This document shows, piece by piece, positions 46,301-58,205 of a stretch of DNA of 64,000 bases. The DNA comes from Anaspis maculata (Eukaryota > Arthropoda > Insecta > Coleoptera > Scraptiidae). A model generated the notes under the pieces. That model was not told the DNA's origin and did no database searches. It was given only the letters and a program-made list of their open reading frames with translations. The stretch is from positions 23,266,635-23,330,634 of the forward strand of contig OX421967.1 of the NCBI GenBank assembly GCA_949128115.1. Reading direction: 5' to 3'. Position 1 is the stretch's first letter. The number at the start of each line of letters is the position of its first letter. The position numbers and the translations under genes were made by a program.

Positions 46301-47177
46301 ACACAATGCAATGTTCAAAGAGACACAATTAACACATACATGTAAGGGAAAAAAAGTAAAATTACGTACCATGAGTGCACACAAATAAAACACGAGAGTA
46401 GTAAAAACACATGGTTAACCAAGCAGGCGGATATTCGTTCTACATACATATTCGTTCGCCCTACATTCCTTGCGCGAAGCTCCGAGTCCATCAAAAATGA
46501 GTCCCTTTTCCCGCGGTTCACCATCAGTCGAACGAAAAGCACGGGACTCTTGAGTAATGAAATCGAACCGCAACGCCAGATCATTTTCACAAAAATATGT
46601 TTCCATATTCGATACAGTACGAACACATATAAAAGGAGAAGTTTCAAAACTATTGCATCGACGGCGGGCTTATACTAAATACATATTAAAATGTTAATAT
46701 AACAAACCACTTCATAGCACATAACAAGCCCATTTCGTCCTCAAAACAACTCTTAGATACCTACTGACATTCTGAATGACAGTAGAACATTCTTACGGTC
46801 ATACTAAGCCTTCGTGTGTTAATAGAGGTCCCAGCATGATTCCAGACGTTGCGTTGATAAAAAAAAATAATGAACCTCCCAGCCCAGACGCCTGTAAGTT
46901 CTGCGGCCAAACCAGAACAACCATCTGGGGCTTACTCGAGTTACTGGAACCTCTCATACTCCTCCCGATACAAAATGTTTTTTGCAGAGTGCTTCTGCAA
47001 AAGATCCCAATTGAACTTTTGTGTTCGAAGATTTCTCTAATCCCGACATTCGTTAATAATTATTGTGACTGTGATCTCTCCGTGTTCATCGGTCCTAGTT
47101 CACGTCTGTCTTGATAGTCTTCAACGAGTACCTTTTTAGCGATGATCAGTAATAATTCCCAGTCAATTCATCTAACT
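46301..47177. other. intron 5 spacer
   Basis: No recognisable gene or repeat; two frames of about 110 codons show no domain. Confidence 0.35.
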
Positions 47178-48960
47178 ACACCATTTCCAACTGTATTTGG
47201 ATTATATTAGAATATGTATTTCAGATTAGCGATATGTATTTGAGAAAACACCAATTGTATAAACACCAATAAGTTTACTAAACGTTCTATCGAAAATTTT
47301 TGAAAACTGTTCAAACAAGATTATGACAAACTTTTTCGAAAAACATAACCTATTTAATAACAGTTTACATGGATTTAGACGAAAAAGATGCTGCTTTACG
47401 GCAATTGAATGGATGCTAACGGTAATTTATAAAGCAATGAATCAAAATTTATTAGTGGCTTGTATCAATTTAGATTTATCGAAAGCCTACGTAAAGTAAA
47501 CCACAAAATGCTTCTGGATAAACTAGAAAATTATGGAATCAGAGGCAAGGTACATAAAATAATCATATAGTACCTAACTAATCGTAGGCAGATGATTGAG
47601 GTGAAATGGGAAGGAAAAGCATCTCAACTAATCTACATTCCCAGCCCAATCGGTATTAATACAGGCGTGCCGTAGGGGGCAGTAGTAGCTCCCAATTTAT
47701 TCAATATTCTTATGAACGACTTACCAAATTATATTCAAAATTATTGTGATTGTAAACCGATCATATATGCGGATAACACAAGCATATGTATAACTGGGCA
47801 TAATGCTGAAGATCTCAGATCAAAGATTACATTGGTTATGAAAGTAACAATTGAATGGTTCAGAAATAACATGATGGTCATTAATACACACAATATAGAT
47901 TAACGAAATGTATTCGAGATATCACCAAATGTATTTTAGAAAAAATCAAATGCATTCCAGATCCACGAAATTTAATGTAGAAATTGCCAATTGTATTTTC
48001 GAAAACGTCAGATGTGTTTAAGATAAGATGAGATGTATTTAAGATATTATGAAAATGTATTTCAGATTCAGATAACTTTTCAGGGTAGAACAGTGATGAA
48101 AAAACAAATGTTGTCAAGGAAAACGAACTCCAAATTCTCAACTACAATTGGCAGTTTCTCATTTACAATTCACGTTTTCTAAATTACATAATTCAATTCT
48201 GAGATTCATTTGGTATTTTCTTTCTACAATTCTCTAATTGAATATACATCTGGCAAATTCTGAACTACATTTCTCAAATTTGAAATACAATTGGTGTTTT
48301 CTCAAATACATCTAATATTATCGCAAATACAGTTGGAAACGGTGTAGTAGGAGGAGGAAAGTTTTGTTGTTCGTTGTCGAGCTTGTTGGGAGCGCTCTAT
48401 AAAACTGCATAATATACAATTGGATTTGCTCTGGAAGACCACATAATATGATACGCAAAAGGCCAAAATGCCTGACGGATGGGGAAATTGAAATGATGAT
48501 TTCCTGGATAGAAGAGAAGTGTGACCTTGCGTTGAACCAGATTCAAGGTAAAGTTCGAGAGAACTTTCGAAAAGATGTGGTAACTTCATCAATTTCAAAT
48601 TATCTTTAAAAAATGTATCTGAATCTGAAATACATTTCATAATATCTTGAATACATCTCATCTTATCTCAAATACATTTAACGTTTTCGAAAATACAATT
48701 GGCAATTTCTCAATTGAACTTCGTTGATCTGGAATGCATTTAATTTTTTCTAAAATGCATCCAACCTTTTCAAAATACATGTGGTAATATCCTGGATATA
48801 TTTCGTTAATCTAAAATACATTTCATATTTTCTGAAATACATAATTATAATATTTTCTTGAATGTATTGGCAATTTCTTAAATACATTTGGTTAGTCTGG
48901 AATACATTTCATATTTTCTGAAATACATCTGAAGTTTTTCAAACCACAGCTGGAAAAAGT
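47178..48960. repeat. AATGTATTT/AAATACATT degenerate repeat block with inverted halves
   Basis: Irregular 20-35 bp units around AAATGTATTT.AGA (left and 47890-48060) and their inverse TCT.AAATACATT (48130-48960). Longer inverted matches pair 47900-48080 with 48600-48830, and 47178-47262 with 48285-48345. A LINE reverse-transcriptase relic occupies 47262-47900. Confidence 0.7.
47262..47900 (+). pseudogene. non-LTR (LINE) reverse transcriptase fragment
   Basis: Pieces in shifting frames give HGFRRKRC (near 47370), NLDLSKAY, VNHKMLLDKLENYGIRGK (near 47500), NRRQMIEVKWEG, then GV-GAVVAPNLFNILMNDLP (47670-47730) and PIIYADNTSI (near 47760). This is the palm of a LINE-type reverse transcriptase. 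The catalytic (F/Y)ADD reads YADN, one stop sits in the GVPQG-like motif, and no endonuclease or ORF1 is present. It is inactive. The clade is not determined. Confidence 0.85.
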
Positions 48961-49353
48961 GTAGAGCAAGAAAAAATCTTGTTGGGAAACTGAAGCCTCT
49001 GTCACACGGTCATTAAATTCATTACTTGTCACTGAAAATCTGGAACGAGATCAGTGATGAAAACAGGTATACTTGCAAATATGCCAGAAAACTATGATGA
49101 GAAGCGTTCTGTTTCTAATTTTCATTTCATCTTGGTCCCATGAAAACGATGTGACAATTTTTGTTCCCAATTTTATCCAATTTTTACGCCTTGTTTTGAC
49201 ACATCAGTTTCAAATATTGTAGGTCGCGCAAGACATCCATATTTTCATTACGGAAAAAAACCAATGCCTCGAATGTAAATAGATCAATCTTCATCTCTTC
49301 ATCAATCTCAATCTTTCGAAAAACTGAAAACCAGCATTCGAAGTTTGTTTTCA

Positions 49354-50924
49354 TATACCGGATGGGCCATAAAAAACCGGACGCTGCATTTTTTCTTCTA
49401 GATTTTTTATTTCTTGGCCGATTTCAACGAACCTCACACCGATGGATAGTCAATAGGTTATCATGTCAGTATGTATTTCAGTATGGCGTGATTTTTAAAA
49501 TCGAAAGTGGCGGACGCGATTGAAAATAAGGGCACTTTTGCATTCGTTCTTTTTGGACAAAAATCGTCAGAGTGACACAGCAACTGATGAGTTTTGAAAG
49601 AACAGATATTTCTTGACAATTCATCACTAAAATGAAGTGAATCTGTTAGCCGCTAAAGAGAAATTGAGATATAAATTGACGTCTACTTGTAATTCTTTTT
49701 CTGGAAATAGTGACTGCAAATTTTGATTTCAATGGCGTAAGCTTGTTATTTGTCAACCCATTTTAACAAGCTTGACACTGATGTATAGCCAGTTGAATAA
49801 GGCTACCATGTCAGTATTCCAATATGGCGAGCTTTTTGGAATTCAAAATGGCGGACACGATTAAAAATAAAGGTACTTTCGCATTCGCTCTTTTTGAACC
49901 AAAATTAAGCAGAAAAATCATCATAGTGACACAACATTTGAAAAACAGTGAAAAAACAGACATTCCTTGAAAATTCAAGACTAAAACGAAAAGAATCGGT
50001 TAAGCTGCTTAGGAAATATTGAGATTTAAACTGACGTCTACTTGTTCCTTTTTTTATCTCGAACGAGTGACAGAAAATTTTGATTTCCCTGGTACTAGCT
50101 CTTTATTTGCCAACCGATTTTAACGAGCGGGACATTAGTGCATAGGCAGTTGAATAGGCGACCATGTCAATAATTCAGTGTGACGAATTTTTCGAAATTC
50201 AAAATGGCAGACATAATTAAAAATAAGGGTACTTTCACACTCGTTATTTTTTGACAAAAACTGTCAAACTGACAACATAATCGATGAATTGAGAGATGGC
50301 TTGACAATTCAAGATCAAGATAGAGTGATTCGGTAAGGCCGCTGAGGACATAATATGTATTAAGATTTGAACTGACGATGTTTGACTAGGTATGTGTTTG
50401 GTGGATTTATCATCTTTTGTATTTGCGACAAATGGGCTTTAAAATACAAAAAGCAAATTTTGCAAGTGACTATATGGCAACTGTCCGAAAGTTTTGTAGA
50501 TTTTTCACATGCATTATTTCATCAGAGCTGTTTGTTGATCAATTTATTTGTTATTTTGCTAAAAAAAAAAACAATTTTTACCCACCGGAATTGAGTCCTT
50601 ATTTGGTGCTGACACCAGGAAAACCAAAATTTTCAGTCACTCGTTCCAGATAAAAAAGTAACAAGTAGACGTCAGCGGCTCAACCAATTCATTCCATTTC
50701 GGTTTTGAATTGTCAAGGAATATCTGTTCTTTCAAAATTTATCAATTTTATGTCACTATGACAATTTTTGTTTTGAAAAAAACGAGTGAGGAAGTACCCT
50801 TGCTTTTTGGTCGTGCCCGTCATTTTGAATTTGAATTTTTTTGCCACATTAGACTATTGGAATGGTACCCTATTCAAATGGCTATTCATTGGTGTTAGGA
50901 TCGTCAAAATCGTTAGACAAATAA
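49354..50924. mobile_element. foldback-like repeat, three tandem units and one inverse unit
   Basis: It begins TATACCGGATGGGCCATAAA. Units of about 350 bp, each with GTGGCGGAC or AAATGGCGGAC followed by AAAATAAGGGTACTTT, start near 49400, 49740 and 50090. An inverse unit lies at 50630-50924. A further inverse-oriented unit (52690-53015) lies on the other side of the foldback at 50925-52669. Non-coding. Confidence 0.7.
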
Positions 50925-52669
50925 TTAGTCCGGTGGACTAGGGTTATAACTATGCATGTTATGACTACGGAACAATTTTTTGCAAGCATGTTCAGAAAGC
51001 CTTCATCTATCATTTGAGAAGTGCTGCCAAGAAATTTTTCAAAGTGGGGGGTCAGGGGGGCCCTTTTTCGACAACTTAAATCGTTATTTGTCGGTAAAAT
51101 CCGTAATAAAAATGCTAAATACAAAATTCCAACGGATTATTGAAAAGCAACTCGAAAGGTCACTTATGTGTGATAAAAACTACTACAGGGTGAACAAGTT
51201 CCGAAAAAAATGACTTTCCGTCAACATGCAATATAATAAAGAAAATATTGTGCCAAAGACCTTCAGCTTCGTCATTGGAAAACGCCGATTGGCATATTTG
51301 TTGATCATATCCACCTGAACTGGTTGAGAACGGCACCCAACAGCGTTAACAGTGCTGGAGCTATATACAGGGTGGAAGAGGAAAATATTTTTCTTTTCAT
51401 TTATGTCAAAAACCAAGATAGATAAAGTGAACGAAATTGAGGAATTATTGTTTCATTCAATGCATGTGAAGACACAAAAAACCGTTTTGAAATATCTTGA
51501 AGCGTTCCTGAAATATTTTTAAAAAACTGAAGAATATCATCAAAATTTTACTTTCTACTTTGATTTCGTATTTCCCATTATACAGATGTATATCCTTGAG
51601 TTATGCAACAAATTTCACAATATACACAAATATACAATAAATTATGGTTAAAACTAAACAGCACCATCACCGCCATCAATCATATTGTATGCGTTGTATA
51701 CAGGGTGTAAGAAAAAATTGTTGTTTTTTTTTGCTGTATATAAAAAAACAAGCAAAAAATGCGTGGATTACACATTCACGTCAGTAATTTACCTTATCAG
51801 GTGTCTTGGCTTGGTTTGTTTCCCCGGAAACTTCTTACCACCCTAATTTCTCACTTTTTATGTCTTGATGTTTTTATAACAGCAAAGAAAACAACCATTT
51901 TTTCCCACACCCTGTATATGACGCATTGACGCATACATGATTGATGCCGGTGAGTGATGTGGCTGTTTAGTTTTCACCCTAATTTGTTGTTAAATTCTGG
52001 TATATACCTCTATATAATGGAAAATACGAAATCAAAGTTGAAAGTAAGATTTTTATGATACTTTTCAGTTTTTTCAAAATATTTCAGGAACGCTCTAAGA
52101 TATTTTAAAACGGTTTGCGCATTGAATGAAGCATCAATTCCTAAATTTCAATTACTTTATCTATCTTGATTTTTGAAATAAATAATAACAAAAATATGTT
52201 TCTCTTCCACCCTGTATATAGCTCCGGCACCAATGACGCAGTTGGGTACGGTTCTCAACCAGTTCAGGTGCGTATGATCAACAAATATGCCAGTCGGCAT
52301 CTGTCAATGACGAAACTAAAGGTCTTTGGCGCAATTTTTTCCTCATCCTATTGCATGTTGACGGAAAGTCATCTTTCTCGGAACCTGTTCACCCTGTAAT
52401 AAGTCTCATCACACATAAGTGACATTTTGAGCTGCTCTTCAATAATCCGTTGAAGCTTTTTTTATAGCATCTTTATCGCGGATTTTATTGACAAAAAACT
52501 ATTCAGGTTGTCAAAAAAGGGGCCCCCTGGCCCCCCCCACATTGAAAAATTGCTTGGCAGCACTTCTCAAATGATAGAGGAAGGGTTCCTGAACATGCCT
52601 GCAAAAAATTGTTCTGTAGTCATAAAATGCATAGTTTGGGCAATATTTGGCGCTAGTCCACCGGACTAA
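50925..52669. mobile_element. foldback, 1.7 kb, TTAGTCCGGTGGACTA ends, concentric internal ends
   Basis: The ends TTAGTCCGGTGGACTA and TAGTCCACCGGACTAA are mirror images. The arms of about 860 bp pair closely. TACAGGGTG motifs at 51184, 51366 and 51697 in the left arm are mirrored at 52397, 52220 and 51918, all about one axis near 51795. Non-coding. Confidence 0.85.
51697..51918. mobile_element. central MITE, 222 bp, TATACAGGGTGTAAGAAAAA ends
   Basis: The innermost palindrome of the 50925-52669 foldback, about 26-bp inverted ends with weaker pairing inside. Confidence 0.75.
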
Positions 52670-52689
52670 ATGAGATAACACCAGGTAAA

Positions 52690-53015
52690 CTAAAATTTTC
52701 AGTCACTATTTTCAGATAAAAAAGTAACAAGTAGGCGTCAGTTCAAACCTCAGTATCTTCTTAGCGACGCAACCGATTCACTTCACTTCAGTTTTGAATC
52801 GTCAAGGATGTCTGTTCTTTCAAAATCCATCACAGTTTGGTCACTATGACAATTTTTGTTCAAAAAAAAATCTTTTTTTTTTGATCGTTCAAATTCTTGA
52901 TCGTTTCCGCCATTTTGAGTTTCAAAATTTTTGCCATACGAATACTGACATGGTTGCCTATTTAATTGTCTATCCATCGGTGTCAGACTCATCAAAATCG
53001 GCCAAGAAACAAAAA
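52690..53015. repeat. inverse unit of the 49354 family
   Basis: It matches 50630-50924 in direct orientation (CAGATAAAAAAGTAACAAGT, then TGTCTGTTCTTTCAAAAT) and the left units in inverse. It stops before the family's terminal TACCGG motif. Confidence 0.7.
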
Positions 53016-53163
53016 GCCTTGTGGATCAAAATGTCTTCTATTATCTGATCTAGATCTATCTGTTGTCCAGATGTTATCTAGATCTTTATTGCATTTCGAG
53101 CATAATAATTGTACCTCGAATTGTACTGTACTGTAACTGTATAATCCTCAAAGACAAATTATA

Positions 53164-54579
53164 CTGCCTTCCAAAAAAAGTGCAACACCTCGATGCCGTT
53201 GGCTGATTTTGATCAAATTTTCACAAAACAAGTATTTCATCTACACTAACAAATGATTAACATTCTGGATATCTAGGCGCTGTAGTTGTTTTGTTTTTCC
53301 CCTTGGTAACCGTAAAACACAAGAAATTGTTTTTCGTTTTTCCTGGTTGTTACAAACCACATTTTTTGCAATAAGTTTCAATAGTGAACCCCAAGAGTCC
53401 TGAAATGCCAAGAGCCCGTCAACCTCGGCAGTACCATCATTTAACCGAGTTCCAGAAGGGACAGATTATTGGCTTAAAAAATGAGGGGATTTCGTATCGA
53501 AGAATTGCGAGACTTGTTGGTTGCAATGCTTCGACTGTGATGAGATGGTGGCGGAGATGGAACGAGGAGGCCAATTATCGGCGACGGAATGGATCTGGTC
53601 GTCGTAGAGCCTCCACGGTACGTCAAGATCAACGTCTTCGAGTAGCGGCTGTAAGAGACCGATTTACGACAACCCGAGCAGTCGGAAACGAGTGGGTTGC
53701 AGCTATAGGACGCCCAATCTCAATGAGCACGGTCTATAGAAGAATTAGGTCTTTTGGGCTAAGTTCTTATCGTCCGCTGTTAACCCTTCCCCTCACTCCT
53801 GTTCACCGGGCCAGAAGATTGGAGTGGTGCAATGAGCGCAGAAACTGGGTCCAAGAATGGCATCGGGTGGTCTTCAGTGACGAGTCCCGCTTTTGTCTTT
53901 GGGCTCATGACGGCCGGGGGAGGGTGAGGCGCTTTCGTGGGGAACGGCATAATCCCGAATTTTTTGCCGAGCGACACACTGCCCGTACACCCGGATTGAT
54001 GGTTTGGGGAGCAATATGCCATGGAATCAGGTCACCATTGGTGTTCATTGAGGGCACTATGACAGCTGCATCTTACATCGCGAGTGTGCTGGAACCCGTT
54101 TGCCTTCCATACCTTCAGGGGCTCAACAACCCTATTTTCCAGCAAGACAATGCACGTCCTCATACGGCAAGAGCTTCAATGCAGTTCCTGGAAGATGCAC
54201 ACGTTGACGTGCTTCCATGGCCTGCTTGCTCTCCTGATTTGTCGCCCATCGAACACGTGTGGGATATGATGGGAAGAAAGGTAGGGCAATTACGCCATCC
54301 TCCCAACAACTTGGAAGATCTCCGTATGGCCTTGCAAGAGGCATGGGATGGCTTGTCACAAGCGGCAATCGACCACTTGATTGAAAGCATGCCTCGTAGG
54401 GTTAATGAGTGTCGGGCAAATCGTGGAGGAGCGACACATTATTAATTTTTTCTGAAGTTCCTTGTATTACGATTTCCAGAATCTAATCGTTTGTTTCTAT
54501 TGTTAAAACACATGTTTTGCGAAAATTTGAATAAAATTGATCCACGGCTTCATGGTGTTGCACTTTTTTTGGAAGGCAG
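53164..54579. mobile_element. Tc1-type transposon, 1.4 kb, apparently intact
   Basis: The inverted repeats of 26 bp, starting CTGCCTTCCAAAAAAAGTGC, are identical at both ends and flanked by TA (53162-53163, 54580-54581). One open transposase gene fills the interior. Identical ends and an unbroken gene suggest recent insertion. Confidence 0.93.
53405..54445 (+). CDS. Tc1-family DD34E transposase
   Basis: 346 codons from ATG (MPRARQPRQYHHLTEFQKGQ), the usual length for Tc1. The frame is open further back to 53384, but only with GTG, so the ATG is chosen. Residues about 14-60 form the first helix-turn-helix (GISYRRIARLVGCNASTV), followed by a second DNA-binding region with a basic RRRNGSGRRR linker. 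The catalytic residues are all present: VFSDESRF (Asp), FQQDNARPHTA (Asp) and SPDLSPIEHVW (Glu), with 34 residues between the second and third, i.e. DD34E. No stop or frameshift. The enzyme cuts and pastes DNA at TA sites by binding the flanking inverted repeats. Probably functional. Confidence 0.95.
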   Translation: MPRARQPRQYHHLTEFQKGQIIGLKNEGISYRRIARLVGCNASTVMRWWRRWNEEANYRRRNGSGRRRASTVRQDQRLRVAAVRDRFTTTRAVGNEWVAAIGRPISMSTVYRRIRSFGLSSYRPLLTLPLTPVHRARRLEWCNERRNWVQEWHRVVFSDESRFCLWAHDGRGRVRRFRGERHNPEFFAERHTARTPGLMVWGAICHGIRSPLVFIEGTMTAASYIASVLEPVCLPYLQGLNNPIFQQDNARPHTARASMQFLEDAHVDVLPWPACSPDLSPIEHVWDMMGRKVGQLRHPPNNLEDLRMALQEAWDGLSQAAIDHLIESMPRRVNECRANRGGATHY

Positions 54580-54837
54580 TATATTTAATTATTATTATTA
54601 TATTATACTGCTGCACTGCTTTTTGCTTTCACTCCCAATAATTCATTCCCGTAACTGCATTCGCCTTCAACCTCTATTCTCAATAAACATACATTTCTGG
54701 CCTGCACTATGCTCCTTTCTGTTACCACTCAGTCACTGACAAGAGCACTGCTCTACACATGTCGTTTGAAATGTTAGGGCCCTGTTACAGGTCATGAATA
54801 AAAATGTGCATTCAGTAAAAGCATAAGTTTAGCATAA

Positions 54838-57038
54838 TAGGCCAGTCAAATTAGAACAAATTTTTCCGTTTGAGGGAAAAAACTGTTGGAGTTTTGGAAA
54901 TTTGACAGTAATGTCCGGTAAGGTGTACTGTTGAACATACTAAAAGTCCCCAACTCTACCTATTGAGCTCGAGCCGCCATCTTGGAAAAATGGTCCTTCG
55001 ATCCAATTTTCTGCTCATATTCCGCTAATCATCAGAGATATTCAATTAGGTTTCATAAAAAATCAAGGCTATAAAATTGCCTACAAAAATTGTTTCATAC
55101 CGATTTTTTTCTCGTATATGTTGATATTAATAAAATTAACTTGACAAAAAAAAATCAAAAAATTAGCGATTTTTTGCCTATGGCTAAAGATATTGTCTTC
55201 AAAATTTGTGAAGATGTTGGCAGTCCACATCCAAGCTAAACGTGACAGTTGAGATAGAAAAAAAAAATTGCGAAAATATTTTTTGATTCTTTTTTCAAAT
55301 TAAGCAAAATATTGATTTTCGAGTTTGACATTTCCAACAGGGCGGAGTAAAGGTTTCAATCGAACATAAATCAGTTTTGATATTTACATATTGTAAGACA
55401 AGATTTCATCAGTATTGTGCCTTCACGAGCCTCTGGGATGCTCGATATGAATTAAACTAAAAGAATAATAGCTAAGTCCAAAAAGTGTTGTCGATTGGTT
55501 ATGGAGGAAACATTTCGAAACAAAAGACATCAGCAAAGGATATACAGGAGGTCCAAAGGTTATTCAACTGTATATGAGCCCCCTATTGATGTGCCTTATC
55601 CAAAATAGTAGAAAAGAATCAATCAAAATGTTAAAATCCACCCTGTATAACAAAAAGTAACGATACAAAATGGAAGTAGTAAAGCATACCTGGTGCCAAA
55701 AATACAGCCTTCACATTGCTGAAAAAAAGAACAAAATTGATCGAATTATTTGAAAGTTATTGGTCCTCAAACTTGACTTTACAAATTTCAGCCAGTAAAA
55801 TATGGAAAAGTAGAGAGAAGTAACTGTCGGAGTTTCAGAAATTTGACAGGGATGTTCGGTAAGGTACACTAATAAACATACTAAAAGTCCCCGCCACTAC
55901 CTGTTGTGCTCGAGCCGCCATCTTGGAAAAATGGTAATAAATTTGATCGAAGGACCATTATTTCAAGATGGCGGCTCAAGCGCAACAGGTACTGGCGGGG
56001 ACTTTTAGTATGTTTATTAGTATACCTTAGCGAACATCCCTGTCAAATTTCTGAAACTCCGACAGTTACTTTCTCTCTACTTTTCCATATTTCACTGGCT
56101 GAAATTTGTAAAGTCAAGTTTGAGGACTAATAACTTTCAAATAAATCGATCAATTTTGTTTTTTTTTTCAGCAATGTAAAGGCTGTACTTTTGGCACCAG
56201 GTATGCTTTACTACTTCCATTTTGTATCGTTACTTTTTGTTATACAGGGTGGATTTTAACATTTTGATTGATTCTTTTGTACTATTTTGGATAAGGCACA
56301 TCAATATGGGGCTCATATACAGTTGAATAACCTTTGGACCTTCTGTATATCCTTTGCTGATGTCTTTTGTTTCGAAATGTTTCCTTCGGAACCAATCGAC
56401 AATACTTTTTGGACTTAGCGATTATTCTTTTAGTTTAATTCATATCGAGCATTCCAGAAGCTCGTGAAGGCACAATACTGATGAAATCTTGTCTTACAAT
56501 ATGTAAATATCAAAACTGATTGATGTTCGATTGAAACCTTTACTCCGCCCTGTTGGAAATGTCAAACTCGAAAACCAAATTTTTGCTTGATTAAAAAAAA
56601 AAAATATTTTCGCAATTTTTTTTTTCTATTTCAACTGTCACGTTTAGCTTTGATGTAGACTGCCAACATCTTCACAAATTTTGAAGTCAATATGGGCCAG
56701 CCGTAGGCAAAAAATCGCTTTTTTTAAAAATTTGTTTGTTAATTTAATTTAATTAATATCAACAGATACGAGAGAAAAATCGGCATGAAACAATTTTTGT
56801 AGACAATTTTATAGCCTTGATTTTTAATGAAACCTAATTGAATATCTCTGATGATTAGCGCGCAATATAAGCAGAAAACTGGATCGAAGGACCATTTTTC
56901 CAAGATGGCGGCTCGAGCTCAATAGGTAGAGTTGGGGACTTTTAGTATGTTTATCAGTACACCTTACCGGACATTACTGTCAAATTTCCAAAACTCCAAC
57001 AGTTTTTTCCCTCTAGCTTTCCTTATTTGACTGGCCTA
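54838..57038. mobile_element. foldback, 2.2 kb, TAGGCCAGTCAAAT ends
   Basis: The longest palindrome in the window. The arms of about 1.1 kb are near-perfect, with the turn near 55940. Each arm begins and ends with a related 140-bp block (54855-55000 and 55800-55935; mirrored 55960-56100 and 56885-57030) containing TTTTAGTATGTT and CCGCCATCTTGGAAAAATGG. An inward-facing CACCCTGTATAAC motif lies at 55640 and its mirror at 56243. Non-coding. Confidence 0.88.
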
Positions 57039-57403
57039 TAAGTAATGTATCTACCTACAATCGTATCAAATTTCTACAAAGAAGTCAGAGATCGCCACTT
57101 GGCCAAAAAATATGCCGTAAGTCGAAATTCAGCTACCGCCTGCTACTACGAATACAAAAAAGGATGGAATGGATGATGTTTAGGAGAGATTGGAATCCCA
57201 CCGCTGTCACCAAGTACGTGTCACTGGATAAGCGATTCAATTTTGATTCTGTTTTCGGTGATAGGTTTAGAGTTCTTCTCGGACCTTTATAGAAATGACT
57301 TTCTGTTCCACTTGGAACAATTGGGAATTGAAACGACTGAAAACATTTAAAGCTCTGTACCAAAAAAAAATAGCTTTGACGTCACAACAGTTTTGTTTTT
57401 CAG
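57039..57403. other. intron 5, last part
   Basis: It ends in TTTTGTTTTTCAG, a good acceptor. Nothing else recognised. Confidence 0.5.
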
Positions 57404-57697
57404 GTGTACGACTCCAAAAAGCTCGCATGTCACTACGTGCGCTCTCGTGCCTTCCTGTTGGACCTGGCCGCCCTCTGTCCGCTCGACCTGCTACAGATCC
57501 GGTACGGCCCGCAGCCGATGATCCGCTTCCCGCGTTTCCTCAAAGTCTACAGGGCCGTCAACTACTACTACATGGTGGAGTCGCGGACCGTCTGGCCGAA
57601 TCTGTGGCGAGTCGTGAATTTGATACACATTCTTTTAATTTTGGCGCACTGGTTTGGATGTTTTTATTTTCTACTCAGCGAGCACGAGGGTTTCCAG
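57404..57697 (+). CDS. Cngl: CNG channel-like gene, exon 6 (S3-S5)
   Basis: 98 codons in phase 0 on both sides. It begins VYDSKKLACHYVRSRAFLLD. S3 is about FLLDLAALCPLDLLQIRYG. S4 has basic residues every third position in RFPRFLKVYRAVNYYY (Arg, Arg, Lys, Arg). S5 is VVNLIHILLILAHWFGCFYFLL. It ends SEHEGFQ at CAG|GTGAGT. The moderately charged S4 is typical of CNG channels, which are only weakly voltage dependent. GC-rich coding composition. Confidence 0.96.
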
Positions 57698-58205
57698 GTG
57701 AGTCGCACTCAGAGTCATTTGTGCGAAATCTAATTTCCCTGCTGCTTCCGAGCTCCCGCATGTTAATCGTATTCAATCAAACCAAGTGATCAGTCCCTGT
57801 ATTCATCGGATCGATCCGCAAAGTCCGCGTGTAAAAAAGTCAGGCGACGGTGCCGCGAACACCGTATTTTGCTTCCCAATTAAAATTTTAATTAAATTTG
57901 GAAAGTGCTTAATCTCGGATGTAATGTTTATTCATTACCTATAGCTGAGCTGTGTGTATGTGTCGTAACTCTGATTTTATAACGTAACGCAGAGGCGGCA
58001 CAACCATTAAGAGGGGAAACAAGTGAAATCGTTGTTTGTTGGCTCTGGCGCGGCGTCAAAACAACTAAGCCAAAAATAATGTGCTCAAAGCAAATTGACA
58101 ATTTCCTCCACCAAATCAAATTACGCGATTTACTTACCTTGTCAAGCCGCTTAAACGTCAAGATTGCGCATTCTGCTTGATTCTTCATCAAACGAAATGT
58201 TGTAG
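57698..58205. other. intron 6
   Basis: About 0.5 kb with no repeat recognised; the acceptor is TTGTAG. Confidence 0.5.

Noticed and set aside
57295..57789. 164-codon plus-strand frame
   Set aside because: Frame-shifted reading through exon 6 and its flanking intron; it lacks the transmembrane helices.
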